Shown here: positions 37,873 through 47,572 of the stretch, in pieces
Position numbering within the stretch: position 1 is the stretch's first letter
Layout: every line of letters begins with the position of its first letter
Origin: G963677485 sp942492855
GTDB taxonomy: Bacteria > Armatimonadota > HRBIN16
Assembly: GCA_942492855.1 (NCBI GenBank)
Contig: OW818647.1
Coordinates: 1-64,000 of the forward strand
Length of the DNA stretch: 64,000 nt
Direction: 5' to 3'
Translations under genes and position numbers: made by a program
The notes under the pieces: model-generated
What the model saw: only the letters and a program-made list of their open reading frames with translations
Databases searched by the model: none
Told to the model about the DNA's origin: nothing

Positions 37873-40344
37873 CTATGGCCGTCCCTGTCGGTCAGACCGC
37901 TCGTAGCCAATTGCCCGATAGCCGTTCAGCCGTCTCTCGTGCATCCTTGCGAGCATCGGCACATTAAAGTCGGCGTAGTCATAGATACGCACCTCTCTCT
38001 TACCAGAGTGAAGCCGATGAAGTCGACCAGCATATTGAGACAGAGTGCCCTTCCAGGATATCGGCATCGTCAAGAAAAGCGTGTCAAGACGTGAGTCATC
38101 GAACCCTTCACCAAGGTATCTGCCCGTCGCAACGATGATTCGCTCTTCTGAACCCGGAATGGAGGAGAGTTGCTCAGCTACAGACCTGCGCTGCTTCACT
38201 CCCATTCCTCCCCTAAGCACAATCACATGCTTAACTGCCTTCCCAAGTGCCTCAGCGAGCAGCTCAAGGTGTTCAGTGCGTTCCGTGATCACCACAGGAG
38301 ATCGGCCCTCTTCAACAGCAGCTATGATATCATCAATGATCATGTCGTTTCTACGATCGTCCCCTACAATGGCAGCGTAGATTTCTTGTATGGAGGGTTT
38401 AGTTTGATTTGCCAACTGAACTGGCAGCATAAAGTCGGTGGGCCGGACTATCAGCTTGTGATCAAAAGGTCGTAACGCAGCCTGATCCCGAGCATTGTCC
38501 CTATACCGGATCGGTCCACATTGCATGAATATGATAGGATGGTGCCCGTCCTTCCTGGCTGGTGTCGCCGACAGGCCCAGCACATACCTGGCCTTACAGG
38601 CGCGAGCCACTTGTTCAAAGCTGCTTGCAGAGATATGATGACATTCGTCTACGATCAGATGTCCATAATTCGCAACAAGGTCATCCACCACCCCTTTCCT
38701 GCACAGGCTCTGCAGCAACGCGACATCGATGATCCCGGTCGGTTTGTGCTTGCCTCCCCCTATTCTGCCGATCTGCTTTGGATCGATATCCAGAAACGCC
38801 GACAGCCTGGCTATCCACTGGTCAAGCAACTGTTGTCTATGCACAAGCACAAGGGTGCTGACCGCTCGCTGTGCCAATACATTGATAGCCACTACTGTTT
38901 TCCCGAATGCCGTGCTGGCCGCCAGAACTCCAGTGTCCGAGGATAATATGCTTCTGGCTGCTTCATCCTGACCGGACGAGAGCTGCCCGACAAACTTCAC
39001 GTCGATATCAGATCCGATGCGCCTTTCATCCCTGAGTGTTACGGCGATGCCCAGTCTTTGCAGCAGCTCAACAGTCTCATCTAGACACCCTCTGGGAAGC
39101 GCAATGTGTTTCTGAAAGTCCTCCGCACACGAGATAATCCGTGGTTTTCCGAAGGTGGAAAGGCGCATAGCCTGTGCTTTGTAGAACTCTGGATTCTGGA
39201 ATGCAGCCAGGCGGATCAGCCGGTTCCTTAGCTCAGCAGGTAGATGCTCCTTCTCGATGTATATCTGGTTCCCCAGAATCAACTCCACACTCTCCAGATG
39301 CAGATCATGTATTGGCACCTCGCTCAGGCGCCGTGAGGGGTGATCACGCCATGGCTCATTTTCATTCTCATCCGTTACAACCAGCCGGACTCCAGTGATC
39401 TCGCCGCGCTTTTGTGCCGTCTGAACGATGTCCATTAGGCGCGCCAGACACATTGGCTGAAGTGATGATAAAAAGGTAAACTGGTCCGCGTATGGAGTAA
39501 GGTGCTCATCAACAAATAGCGTATTGCCGTTTTTACGAGCGGTGCCTTGGAATGGTAGCGCGATGAGGTTCCCATACCCACCTCTAGGGAGCGTGTCTTG
39601 GTTAGGGAAGAACCGGTCGTAGGAGTCAAAGCCAATCTCAGGTCGGCGTGTCATGGTCTCGGTGAGCAAAAATGCGCCAAGCTGTCGAGCCATGTTTGCG
39701 GGGACTGGTTCGGCAAAGAAAATCCACACGTGGCCGCCATTGCCCGATCGTGAACGCTCTAGCCCAGCAGGAACCTTATGCTGATGGCAGGTTTGCAGGA
39801 ATGCTTTAGCGTCCTCCTGCCAGGACGATTTGTCAAAGTCTGCGGCGAGGAACCAGCACGTCTCATCGGCCAACATTGGATAGATACCGACGACAAAACT
39901 GGTAGAGTTATTTGTCGCAGACCGTCCAACACCTGCCACATGGTTTCGAAATACGGCGTCTGTAAAGGGGCTCAGATCACGGTTCAAGCACACGGAGCAC
40001 TTGACACGACGCTTGTCACACAAGCTGCTTACCCACTCATTACTGCACACAGGCTGGTAACCGGACTTTCCGGTCTTCACGCTTTCCCACCGTCGTGCAT
40101 ACACGTCATCGCGGCCTTTGAACAACTTGCGTAAGAAGGCGATTTTTGATTTTATGGGTGAACTGTTAGTGACCGAGGCGTCCGGAAACTCAGCGGTTGG
40201 TATGCTCGCCATTCGATCGCGTACAAGCTGGTTCCTAAGCTCATCTCGTTGCAGAGTCAGTTGGGCACGTTCCGCATCGATCGCGGCGAGGCGTTGTTCG
40301 ATTTCTGCGATTTTGCTTTCAATCTCAGGGTCAGTGTTGTTCAC
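37873..40344 (-). CDS. TOTE-type primase fused to SF2 helicase
   Basis: About 823 residues from GTG 40344 (AGGAG seven bases before); an ATG at 40407 is the alternative. The order is a coiled coil (first ~45), a Cys4 cluster (about 100-119, C-x8-C-x6-C-x2-C), an archaeo-eukaryotic primase domain with LAADFDKSS (DxD, about 169-171) and SGNGGHVWIFF, and then a DEAD/DEAH helicase with STAFGKT, IVDECHHIS, LGLSATPARKDG and YAGRLHRL. This matches the primase-helicase of TOTE conflict systems, thought to act in defence against invading nucleic acid. Its 3' end is 8 bases from the tRNA. I see no usual TOTE partner beside it. Confidence 0.8.
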   Translation of the reverse strand: MNNTDPEIESKIAEIEQRLAAIDAERAQLTLQRDELRNQLVRDRMASIPTAEFPDASVTNSSPIKSKIAFLRKLFKGRDDVYARRWESVKTGKSGYQPVCSNEWVSSLCDKRRVKCSVCLNRDLSPFTDAVFRNHVAGVGRSATNNSTSFVVGIYPMLADETCWFLAADFDKSSWQEDAKAFLQTCHQHKVPAGLERSRSGNGGHVWIFFAEPVPANMARQLGAFLLTETMTRRPEIGFDSYDRFFPNQDTLPRGGYGNLIALPFQGTARKNGNTLFVDEHLTPYADQFTFLSSLQPMCLARLMDIVQTAQKRGEITGVRLVVTDENENEPWRDHPSRRLSEVPIHDLHLESVELILGNQIYIEKEHLPAELRNRLIRLAAFQNPEFYKAQAMRLSTFGKPRIISCAEDFQKHIALPRGCLDETVELLQRLGIAVTLRDERRIGSDIDVKFVGQLSSGQDEAARSILSSDTGVLAASTAFGKTVVAINVLAQRAVSTLVLVHRQQLLDQWIARLSAFLDIDPKQIGRIGGGKHKPTGIIDVALLQSLCRKGVVDDLVANYGHLIVDECHHISASSFEQVARACKARYVLGLSATPARKDGHHPIIFMQCGPIRYRDNARDQAALRPFDHKLIVRPTDFMLPVQLANQTKPSIQEIYAAIVGDDRRNDMIIDDIIAAVEEGRSPVVITERTEHLELLAEALGKAVKHVIVLRGGMGVKQRRSVAEQLSSIPGSEERIIVATGRYLGEGFDDSRLDTLFLTMPISWKGTLSQYAGRLHRLHSGKREVRIYDYADFNVPMLARMHERRLNGYRAIGYERSDRQGRP

Positions 40345-41060
40345 GATTGGCTCCTGGGATGTACCGGACTGGGTATACACATAGGGTGCGAACACTAAAG
40401 TACGCATGTCTAGTGTACGGCTTATCTCGCCTTTATGCTCAGGCGATCAGGTAGTGAGTACCCACTCGCGTCTGCACGCCTCAAATCAACAACTGGCTGG
40501 TTAAGTTATTGCACCGTTCAAAACATGGGAACTTAGACATCATAAGGCAGTGATAGTTGTACCTTCACAAGTAAAATCCGCCGTAACACTATCACTTCCT
40601 TCAGTGTGTTTGCCCGGTGAGATTTTTGACCTTTTTATATTCTGAATCACTAATCATACCATTCGAAAGTTGCGGTTACCAGACGTTTGCATTGTCATGC
40701 ATACGTTTTTACTTGGCAAACCTAACGAGACAACGCACAAAGAGGCGCTACACACGGTCAAACGCAACTATCATTCCGCTAGAACACCCTACCCTTATCG
40801 AATATGAATAGCCAGATAAATCTACTCATGCCCATCATATGAGCCCTATCGCACACTAAAATACCCTATGCACTCGGAACATGGTAGTCACCGCATATAT
40901 TGGAATTCACGCCACATTTGGCTTCTTTCTCTGCGAGAATGGGCTGGTTAGTAAACAGGTCAAAACACCCCATTTCGTGCTCAACGGGTCTGTTTGGACT
41001 TTTCTCTATTCGTCTCGGACTGGTTAGCCACATGGATATGGATACCATTGGAGGGATCCT
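40345..41060. other. Spacer between helicase and CRISPR array
   Basis: About 700 bases without a supported gene. The segment 40855-40885 (ACTAAAATACC ... CTCGGAACAT) weakly resembles part of the array leader at 45003-45040, but there is no array next to it. This side is the old, leader-distal end of the array. Confidence 0.4.
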
Positions 41061-44000
41061 GTTTCAATGCCTTAAAGGCTTCGGTAGTGATTCGGACAAC
41101 CGTCATCGTAGTTCAAGACGGCGAAACTCTCCAACGTTTCAATGCCTGAAAGGCTTCGGTGGTGATTCGGACCCTGCAGGGAAGCCTCTGCAAAGCTGAA
41201 GCAGATCACCGAGTTTCAATGCCTTAAAGGCTTCAACGGTGATTCGGACCATGATGCACGGCATTGGCCACCACGCCTTCACTATGTTTCAATGCCTTAA
41301 AGGCTTCAACGGTGATTCGGACGAGGATAATGTAGTTCTTAGTGAAACACCTATGAACTAGTTTCAATGCCTTAAAGGCTTCAACGGTGATTCGGACGGG
41401 TGTGATGCCTATGGATAAACAGGGGCGTGAGTTCCGGTTTCAATGCCTTAAAGGCTTCAACGGTGATTCGGACCTGTTCCAGGATAGCCCAGAGCTCCAG
41501 GAGGATGCATGTTTCAATGCCTTAAAGGCTTCAACGGTGATTCGGACACGAGTATGGCTCATCCGTCAAACTAGACGGAGACACCGCGTTTCAATGCCTT
41601 AAAGGCTTCAACGGTGATTCGGACTCGCTACAACCTTTCAGGTTAGAGTAGGCCACAAAAACTGGTTTCAATGCCTTAAAGGCTTCAACGGTGATTCGGA
41701 CGCTCTTTACTGCGTGGGCGAAGCACAACGCATTCTTGCTGGTTTCAATGCCTTAAAGGCTTCAACGGTGATTCGGACGTGTCGTGGACGAGATCGAGGG
41801 TGCTTGGGGAGATGATGGTTTCAATGCCTTAAAGGCTTCAACGGTGATTCGGACGCGATGCTGGGCAGATAGTCTTTGCCCAATAGTAATAGTTTCAATG
41901 CCTTAAAGGCTTCAACGGTGATTCGGACCTACCAGTTACCGTACTCAACAAGGATGGCGAAGTGATGTTTCAATGCCTTAAAGGCTTCAACGGTGATTCG
42001 GACATCCCTCAGGGTAACAAGGTGAAATTCCTTAAGACAGCAAGTTTCAATGCCTTAAAGGCTTCAACGGTGATTCGGACCTATGAATCCTACCGATTTA
42101 CTGCGGTGGTAGCAGATGGTTTCAATGCCTTAAAGGCTTCAACGGTGATTCGGACCGGAAAAGCAAAACAGTATGTCAGTAACTGCTTTGCTGGTTTCAA
42201 TGCCTTAAAGGCTTCAACGGTGATTCGGACTACGTGGTGATGACTACCACCTAGTCACCAACTGGATAGTTTCAATGCCTTAAAGGCTTCAACGGTGATT
42301 CGGACGGGCTAGGCAGGCTGGGTGGAGAACAGCGCTAGAGGCACGTTTCAATGCCTTAAAGGCTTCAACGGTGATTCGGACCAGGCATAGCAGCTCATAC
42401 TATAGGGAAGTGCGAGCTGGTTTCAATGCCTTAAAGGCTTCAACGGTGATTCGGACCCATACAAGGACAGATACCAAGCTATTGACAACTACAGAGTTTC
42501 AATGCCTTAAAGGCTTCAACGGTGATTCGGACAGCGAAAATACTGTTTGTGCCTAGTGCCTCACAAGGCACGAGTTTCAATGCCTTAAAGGCTTCAACGG
42601 TGATTCGGACGGTCACCGAGTGCGAGTTCAACCAGCCGTACCCCATGCTCGTTTCAATGCCTTAAAGGCTTCAACGGTGATTCGGACTATCTCGTTACGA
42701 GATGCTCGCCGAGCTCACCTCAGGGCTGGTTTCAATGCCTTAAAGGCTTCAACGGTGATTCGGACAGGGTGCTATAAGCCCATCATCGCAGTCTTTACAT
42801 ATAGAGTTTCAATGCCTTAAAGGCTTCAACGGTGATTCGGACGCCATATAATCGCCTCTGGTAATCAACTGGTAAACGCCCGTTTCAATGCCTTAAAGGC
42901 TTCAACGGTGATTCGGACGTTTCATTGAGGCGGAGAAACAGTACCTGTGGGAAACCACGTTTCAATGCCTTAAAGGCTTCAACGGTGATTCGGACAGGAG
43001 CAAATCAGATGGAGTACCGAATTAGTTATACCGCGTTTCAATGCCTTAAAGGCTTCAACGGTGATTCGGACTTCTCCACGGTACAGTGGCAATCACCATA
43101 AGATTCTAGTTTCAATGCCTTAAAGGCTTCAACGGTGATTCGGACTCCCCTTCATCGAACCCAAGGCAGTCCCCAACTTCGACGAGTTTCAATGCCTCAA
43201 AGGCTTCAACGGTGATTCGGACCCTTACCTATCGGCATTGCGAACTTGTCGGTGGAGATTGTTTCAATGCCTTAAAGGCTTCAACTGTGATTCGGACAGG
43301 GAGAGGTAGCGGTGTATGATGTGCATCAACTGCGGTTTCAATGCCTTAAAGGCTTCAACGGTGATTCGGACCAGAGGTCACATGCGTTATCTGTGACATC
43401 TGCAACAAGAGTTTCAATGCCTTAAAGGCTTCAACGGTGATTCGGACCCGAGAGACTCATGCACCATGTGGTACTTGCACTTACCGTTTCAATGCCTTAA
43501 AGGCTTCAACGGTGATTCGGACATCAAGGTTGCCGCTGTACCGTGTTGTCCCTTATCGCGTTTCAATGCCTTAAAGGCTTCAACGGTGATTCGGACATGA
43601 TGCATTGCTTATGCTCATGGTGCTCCTCTCTTCCCGTTTCAATGCCTTAAAGGCTTCAACGGTGATTCGGACCACCGCTATCGACGCCATTAACGAAGAC
43701 ACCACTAACTGTTTCAATGCCTTAAAGGCTTCAACGGTGATTCGGACTCTGACAAAAGATGTAATGATGCAGACTAATCACGCCTAGTTTCAATGCCTTA
43801 AAGGCTTCAACGGTGATTCGGACCTCCGGCGCACCATTGCACGCTAGAACCCTGGGGTCTTGGTTTCAATGCCTTAAAGGCTTCAACGGTGATTCGGACG
43901 GCGGGATTTCCAGCAGTGACCATGCGTGCAAAGGAGTTCGTTTCAATGCCTTAAAGGCTTCAACGGTGATTCGGACGCTAATCAACATAGGCTCTTGCGG

Positions 44001-44963
44001 TGTGGTCATGAACCAAGTTTCAATGCCTTAAAGGCTTCAACGGTGATTCGGACATGGTGAATTCGTGGGTTATTACACTGTGCTGGATGTAGTTTCAATG
44101 CCTTAAAGGCTTCAACGGTGATTCGGACCTGAGGAAGAACAGCTCGATAGCCTGTTCGAAGAAGGAGTTTCAATGCCTTAAAGGCTTCAACGGTGATTCG
44201 GACTAGATGAGTTCCTCGTAGTAGTTGAGAAGTACTACGAAGGTTTCAATGCCTTAAAGGCTTCAACGGTGATTCGGACGGGTGAGCCCTGAGGTAATCG
44301 AGTACCTGAGGGGGATTGTTTCAATGCCTTAAAGGCTTCAACGGTGATTCGGACTTCACGGCAGCTGACGTGTGGCACCTTCGGGTGATGCACGTTTCAA
44401 TGCCTTAAAGGCTTCAACGGTGATTCGGACATGCAAAATATCTAGAGATCACAAATGATAATAGACTTTGAAGTTTCAATGCCTTAAAGGCTTCAACGGT
44501 GATTCGGACGCTGGTGGACATGCTCTAGGCAAAGCAATGAGTGGAGTGTTTCAATGCCTTAAAGGCTTCAACGGTGATTCGGACCATGAAAGGCGGATTG
44601 ATGTCCAAATAGGATCTTTAGTGTTTCAATGCCTTAAAGGCTTCAACGGTGATTCGGACGCACAGGAACCTGAAAAAGTAACAACAGATTTCCCAAAGTT
44701 TCAATGCCTTAAAGGCTTCAACGGTGATTCGGACCTGATCGGAGATGTGCCTTGTGCAAATACGAGCTGGCAAGGTTTCAATGCCTTAAAGGCTTCAACG
44801 GTGATTCGGACTTCGTAAAATCCTACTGTGCTCAGGTATGGATGTAGTGAGGTTTCAATGCCTTAAAGGCTTCAACGGTGATTCGGACTTTTCACTTTAT
44901 GACATGCCCGGAGGCAACAATTGGTAGTTTCAATGCCTTAAAGGCTTCAACGGTGATTCGGAC
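41061..44963 (-). CRISPR. CRISPR array 1: 52 repeats, 51 spacers
   Basis: The repeat is 37 bases. On the plus strand it reads GTTTCAATGCCTTAAAGG, then CTTCAACGGTGATTCGGAC. Spacers are 36-42 bases. The transcribed strand is most likely minus: there the repeat ends in ATTGAAAC, the usual 8-base crRNA handle of type III systems. The degenerate repeats (41061 with GGTAGTG, 41136 with CCTGAAAGG and GGTGGTG) lie at the left, the leader-distal end. Single-base variants also occur at 43186 (CCTCAAAGG) and 43261 (AACTGTG). The stem TGCCTTAAAGGC inside the repeat suits Cas6. Confidence 0.98.
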
Positions 44964-45177
44964 AGCCGAGCACATATTTCGTGCTCGTACTGTCCATATC
45001 CTACCCTAAAATACCGCTTTTTGCTACTCCGGACATTTCCTTGGCTACTACAAGCCTGAGACGCCCATTTTGACAACTCCATAAATCACTAATGCCGTGA
45101 TTTTAGATTCAGATTTAACGGTCTGTGCAGGCTCTCACGCTTGAAGCTCTAGTGCGGACCGGCTGCAAATCCAAGAA
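44964..45177 (-). promoter_or_regulatory. Leader of array 1
   Basis: 214 bases between the AAA+ gene and the newest repeat. Three bases from the repeat is a perfect hairpin CGAGCAC / GTGCTCG (44967-44987, 7-base loop). An AT-rich part (CCTAAAATACCGC) follows. The array promoter should lie here, although run-through from the cas2-AAA+ transcript is also possible because all are on the same strand. Confidence 0.65.
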
Positions 45178-46311
45178 CTAACGCTCATCATCATCGCACA
45201 CCCACTCTTCGTCATCGTCATTTTGGTCTTCATGTATAGGTGGTTCATCACCGGTCATCTGATTTGCTATCACCTCCTGATGTTCTTGCGACAGCGGCTC
45301 ACCCTCAGTCCGCGCCCTAAGGTTTTGCTTGCTCTGAAGCACCTCTTCTATCGCCTCCTCAAAATGACTTAACGAAACAGCAGATGCACCACTCATGGCT
45401 GCACTCAGTGCAGCTTGAACCACAATGTTCTTGATGTCTCGCCCGCACATGCCTTCATATTTTGCCAACTCATGCACATCAACGTCCAGATCAACTGGAA
45501 GTTCCTCTGGCATGTGCAGTGCCCAGATGTCGCAACGGCTGCTGTAGTCTGGCATTGGAAAGTGGACATGTCTCACGCGTGTTTCAAACGCCTTATCGTA
45601 ATTCTCCACTAAGTTGGTCGCAAAAACTACCACCCCTTGGTGTTGTTCTAAGCACAGCAGAAGTTGGCTTCGAATGGAGTTCGCGGCGATCTCGGATCCC
45701 TGGGTGACATTGGTGATCCGCTTACTTAGCAGCGAATCGGCCTCATCGATGAATAGCAGAGCATTATCACGTTGTGCGGCATGAAATAGTGCCTGTATGT
45801 TTTTTGGCCCTTCTCCGTGATACATACTGTCAATCTCGGCGTAACTGGCTTCCAGTATTTTAATGCCCATGGCAGCCGCCATCGCATGTGCCGCCATTGT
45901 CTTTCCTGTGCCTGCAGGGCCGAAGAAGTTCAAACACGCACGCGGGTAAGGCTCCACCCGTTTCAGGCCCCAGGTGTCAAACACTTTAGCCCGAAGTCCC
46001 ATCATCTTTATGGCCGTATTTAGCTGCCTGTGTACCTCATCAGGCAGCACCAACTGTCCATAATGCCAGTTTGGTGTGCGGGTTTGGTAGCGAAGCGCCC
46101 GCGTCTCCACACTCAGCTCATGGTCATCCGTCACCTCCGGTTTCTTAACCGAAGCGGCTGTATGGTCTTCATTGATTGAAAGTTTAATTGGGTCTTTAGA
46201 TATCTTCTTCAATTCTTGAAACAGGTTATGGATACGGATCATTGTGGATGCATGCTGAGCCTCGGTGAGCCCATCAGGCAGTCCATTTACAATTGGTTTC
46301 GCATCAGGCAT
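45178..46311 (-). CDS. Classical AAA+ ATPase of CRISPR-linked membrane cassette
   Basis: 377 residues. After a 120-residue N-terminal region comes a single AAA+ module. It has Walker A FFGPAGTGKT (131-138), pore-loop region SMYHGEGPKN, Walker B LLFIDEADSLL (about 185-195), sensor-1 VVFATN, arginine-finger region FETRVRHVHF and a four-helix lid. The tail is very acidic (DQNDDDEEWV ...). It resembles the Cdc48/FtsH/SpoVK type that remodels or unfolds proteins, often at membranes. It follows three small membrane-protein genes with a 5-base gap and is the last gene before the array leader. A role with the type III system is inferred from context. Confidence 0.85.
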   Translation of the reverse strand: MPDAKPIVNGLPDGLTEAQHASTMIRIHNLFQELKKISKDPIKLSINEDHTAASVKKPEVTDDHELSVETRALRYQTRTPNWHYGQLVLPDEVHRQLNTAIKMMGLRAKVFDTWGLKRVEPYPRACLNFFGPAGTGKTMAAHAMAAAMGIKILEASYAEIDSMYHGEGPKNIQALFHAAQRDNALLFIDEADSLLSKRITNVTQGSEIAANSIRSQLLLCLEQHQGVVVFATNLVENYDKAFETRVRHVHFPMPDYSSRCDIWALHMPEELPVDLDVDVHELAKYEGMCGRDIKNIVVQAALSAAMSGASAVSLSHFEEAIEEVLQSKQNLRARTEGEPLSQEHQEVIANQMTGDEPPIHEDQNDDDEEWVCDDDER

Positions 46312-46316
46312 TTATT

Positions 46317-46601
46317 TCACCCTCTCACTGTGTAGATGTAGGTGTTACTGCTACCGAATTTCGATGACAACTCATCGTCCATCCTTGTGGCTTCAAATTC
46401 TTTCGTATCACTTTTCCCAAATATGCCAGCTTGAACGACAGTAATCTCCTTCCCTGTATCCAGTTCATGCTTGATCCTTTTCGTCAATTTCACCATATCG
46501 CCTATCTTTGCAGTTTGCTTGACCCAGTCATCTATCACTGACCAGGTAATCGCTGCTCCAATCACCAAGCCAGCCAGCACCCACCACAGCAATCCTATCA
46601 T
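46317..46601 (-). CDS. Small membrane protein C (third, divergent paralogue)
   Basis: 94 residues. An N-terminal membrane helix (about 3-23, LLWWVLAGLVIGAAITWSVI) is followed by a cytoplasm-like basic region and a domain with GKEITVVQAGIFGKSD and the ending NTYIYTVRG. This follows the same plan as the proteins at 46616 and 47238 (one helix, then TVQG-(I/L)W, then a terminal strand), so I take it as a diverged third copy. It has a good AAGGAG ribosome site. It stands between the pairs and the ATPase gene. Confidence 0.7.
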   Translation of the reverse strand: MIGLLWWVLAGLVIGAAITWSVIDDWVKQTAKIGDMVKLTKRIKHELDTGKEITVVQAGIFGKSDTKEFEATRMDDELSSKFGSSNTYIYTVRG

Positions 46602-46615
46602 GTTCTTCTCCTTGT

Positions 46616-46930
46616 CTACTCGTATACGGCCAATCGGTTGGTTCTATGTATGTCCTGCAGTTTTTGGTCTATGCCTTGACTGTTCACCACGCGGTGTTCC
46701 ACAATGCTACTTGTCGCGTCGTCCCACAGTCCCTGCACAGTTTGGTAGTTTCCACTATCCATACACTCTTGTATAGTAAAAGCTCTGATTTTATCAAGCT
46801 TCGTAGCACCACGCTCGGTTAACCGGCTGCGAAACCAGCCCAGAACATCACCGAATGTCAATACAGCCATTATGATCGCGGCCCCAATGAGCAGCTTCGC
46901 CGCTACAACTAACAGAGTCTCGAATACCAT
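46616..46930 (-). CDS. Small membrane protein B
   Basis: 104 residues with one N-terminal membrane helix (about 5-27), then VLGWFRSRL, a charged helix, and a C-terminal domain NYQTVQGLWDDATSSIVEHR ending RLAVYE. It aligns along its whole length with the protein at 47238 (FLGWFQSRL, EFETVQGIWNSDTQKVEDGR, KVSIFE). It follows its soluble partner gene (46940) by 9 bases, with a GGAGG ribosome site. I know no family for it. Confidence 0.8.
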   Translation of the reverse strand: MVFETLLVVAAKLLIGAAIIMAVLTFGDVLGWFRSRLTERGATKLDKIRAFTIQECMDSGNYQTVQGLWDDATSSIVEHRVVNSQGIDQKLQDIHRTNRLAVYE

Positions 46931-46939
46931 CTCTACCTC

Positions 46940-47245
46940 CTAAGTAAGAACGATACAGTCATTAGAGGCAAACATCTCATCGATCTCTTCTGAGATATTG
47001 CGTACCGCTAACTCTCGGTATGGGGCTAATAGGTCATTATTGGAATTGAGATATCCCATCGTTATGACATACCCGTTTGGATACCGAGGCTTCCTGTGAA
47101 CAAAAGCCCGGGCATTGGCAGCTTCTGGTTTGTTGGCTATGAACCAGTCCACCATTTCGCCAAGGTTTAATGACTGCTGCAATGGGGGCAGCCCCAGAAA
47201 GGCCCGAAACACTTTATTGATGCAGTTGTCTTGATTGTTATTCAA
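46940..47245 (-). CDS. Small soluble partner B
   Basis: 101 residues from a TTG at 47245 that overlaps the end of the preceding membrane-protein gene by 8 bases. The longer ATG frame from 47368 would run through that gene. With the TTG start the protein aligns end to end with the one at 47573: LNLGEMVDWFIANKPE against MTLDEVTEWFVENQTQ, and ISEEIDEMFASNDCIVLT against LDPDVESLFGDHNLVIFE. No membrane segment. Function unknown. Confidence 0.75.
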   Translation of the reverse strand: MNNNQDNCINKVFRAFLGLPPLQQSLNLGEMVDWFIANKPEAANARAFVHRKPRYPNGYVITMGYLNSNNDLLAPYRELAVRNISEEIDEMFASNDCIVLT

Positions 47246-47561
47246 AGATAGAAACCTTCCCTTCTGTATGTGTTTTCGAAATGGTGTCGTCCACCTTCTG
47301 GCTGTGAACAACCCTCCCGTCTTCCACCTTCTGGGTGTCGCTATTCCATATACCCTGAACAGTTTCAAATTCGCCGTTTTTCAGATGACTAAGCATCGAG
47401 ACAGCTTTACGCTTACTTGAACTCAACGCCTTGCTGCCAAGTCTAGATTGAAACCAGCCCAGGAAATCTGTATAGATTAGAAGCGCTATTGCCAGTACTG
47501 CCAGGGCACCTATCCCTAGAAGATAGTGCAGCGACGTGAATATGATGAAGTCAATCGGCAT
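47238..47561 (-). CDS. Small membrane protein A
   Basis: 107 residues. An N-terminal membrane helix (about 10-30, YLLGIGALAVLAIALLIY) is followed by FLGWFQSRL and the conserved C-terminal domain with TVQGIWNSDT, GRVVHSQKVDD and KVSIFE. It is the paralogue of the protein at 46616. It is preceded by AAGGAG and lies 11 bases after its soluble partner (47573). The repeated order soluble-membrane-soluble-membrane shows duplication of a two-gene unit. Confidence 0.8.
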   Translation of the reverse strand: MPIDFIIFTSLHYLLGIGALAVLAIALLIYTDFLGWFQSRLGSKALSSSKRKAVSMLSHLKNGEFETVQGIWNSDTQKVEDGRVVHSQKVDDTISKTHTEGKVSIFE

Positions 47562-47572
47562 CTGTCGTCTCC

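Noticed and set aside
40855..40885. Possible second leader left of array 1
   Set aside because: It resembles part of the real leader (CTAAAATACC, then CGGAACAT/CGGACAT), but no repeats lie next to it and the match is short and gapped.
41387..44818. Several open frames of 60-116 codons on the plus strand through array 1
   Set aside because: They arise because two plus-strand frames of the CRISPR repeat lack stops. The products are repeats of FNALKASTVIRT or FQCLKGFNGDSD with random spacer sequence.
46940..47368. A 142-residue protein starting at ATG 47368
   Set aside because: Its first 41 residues would be read through the membrane-protein A gene in another frame. The TTG at 47245 gives a protein that aligns fully with its paralogue.
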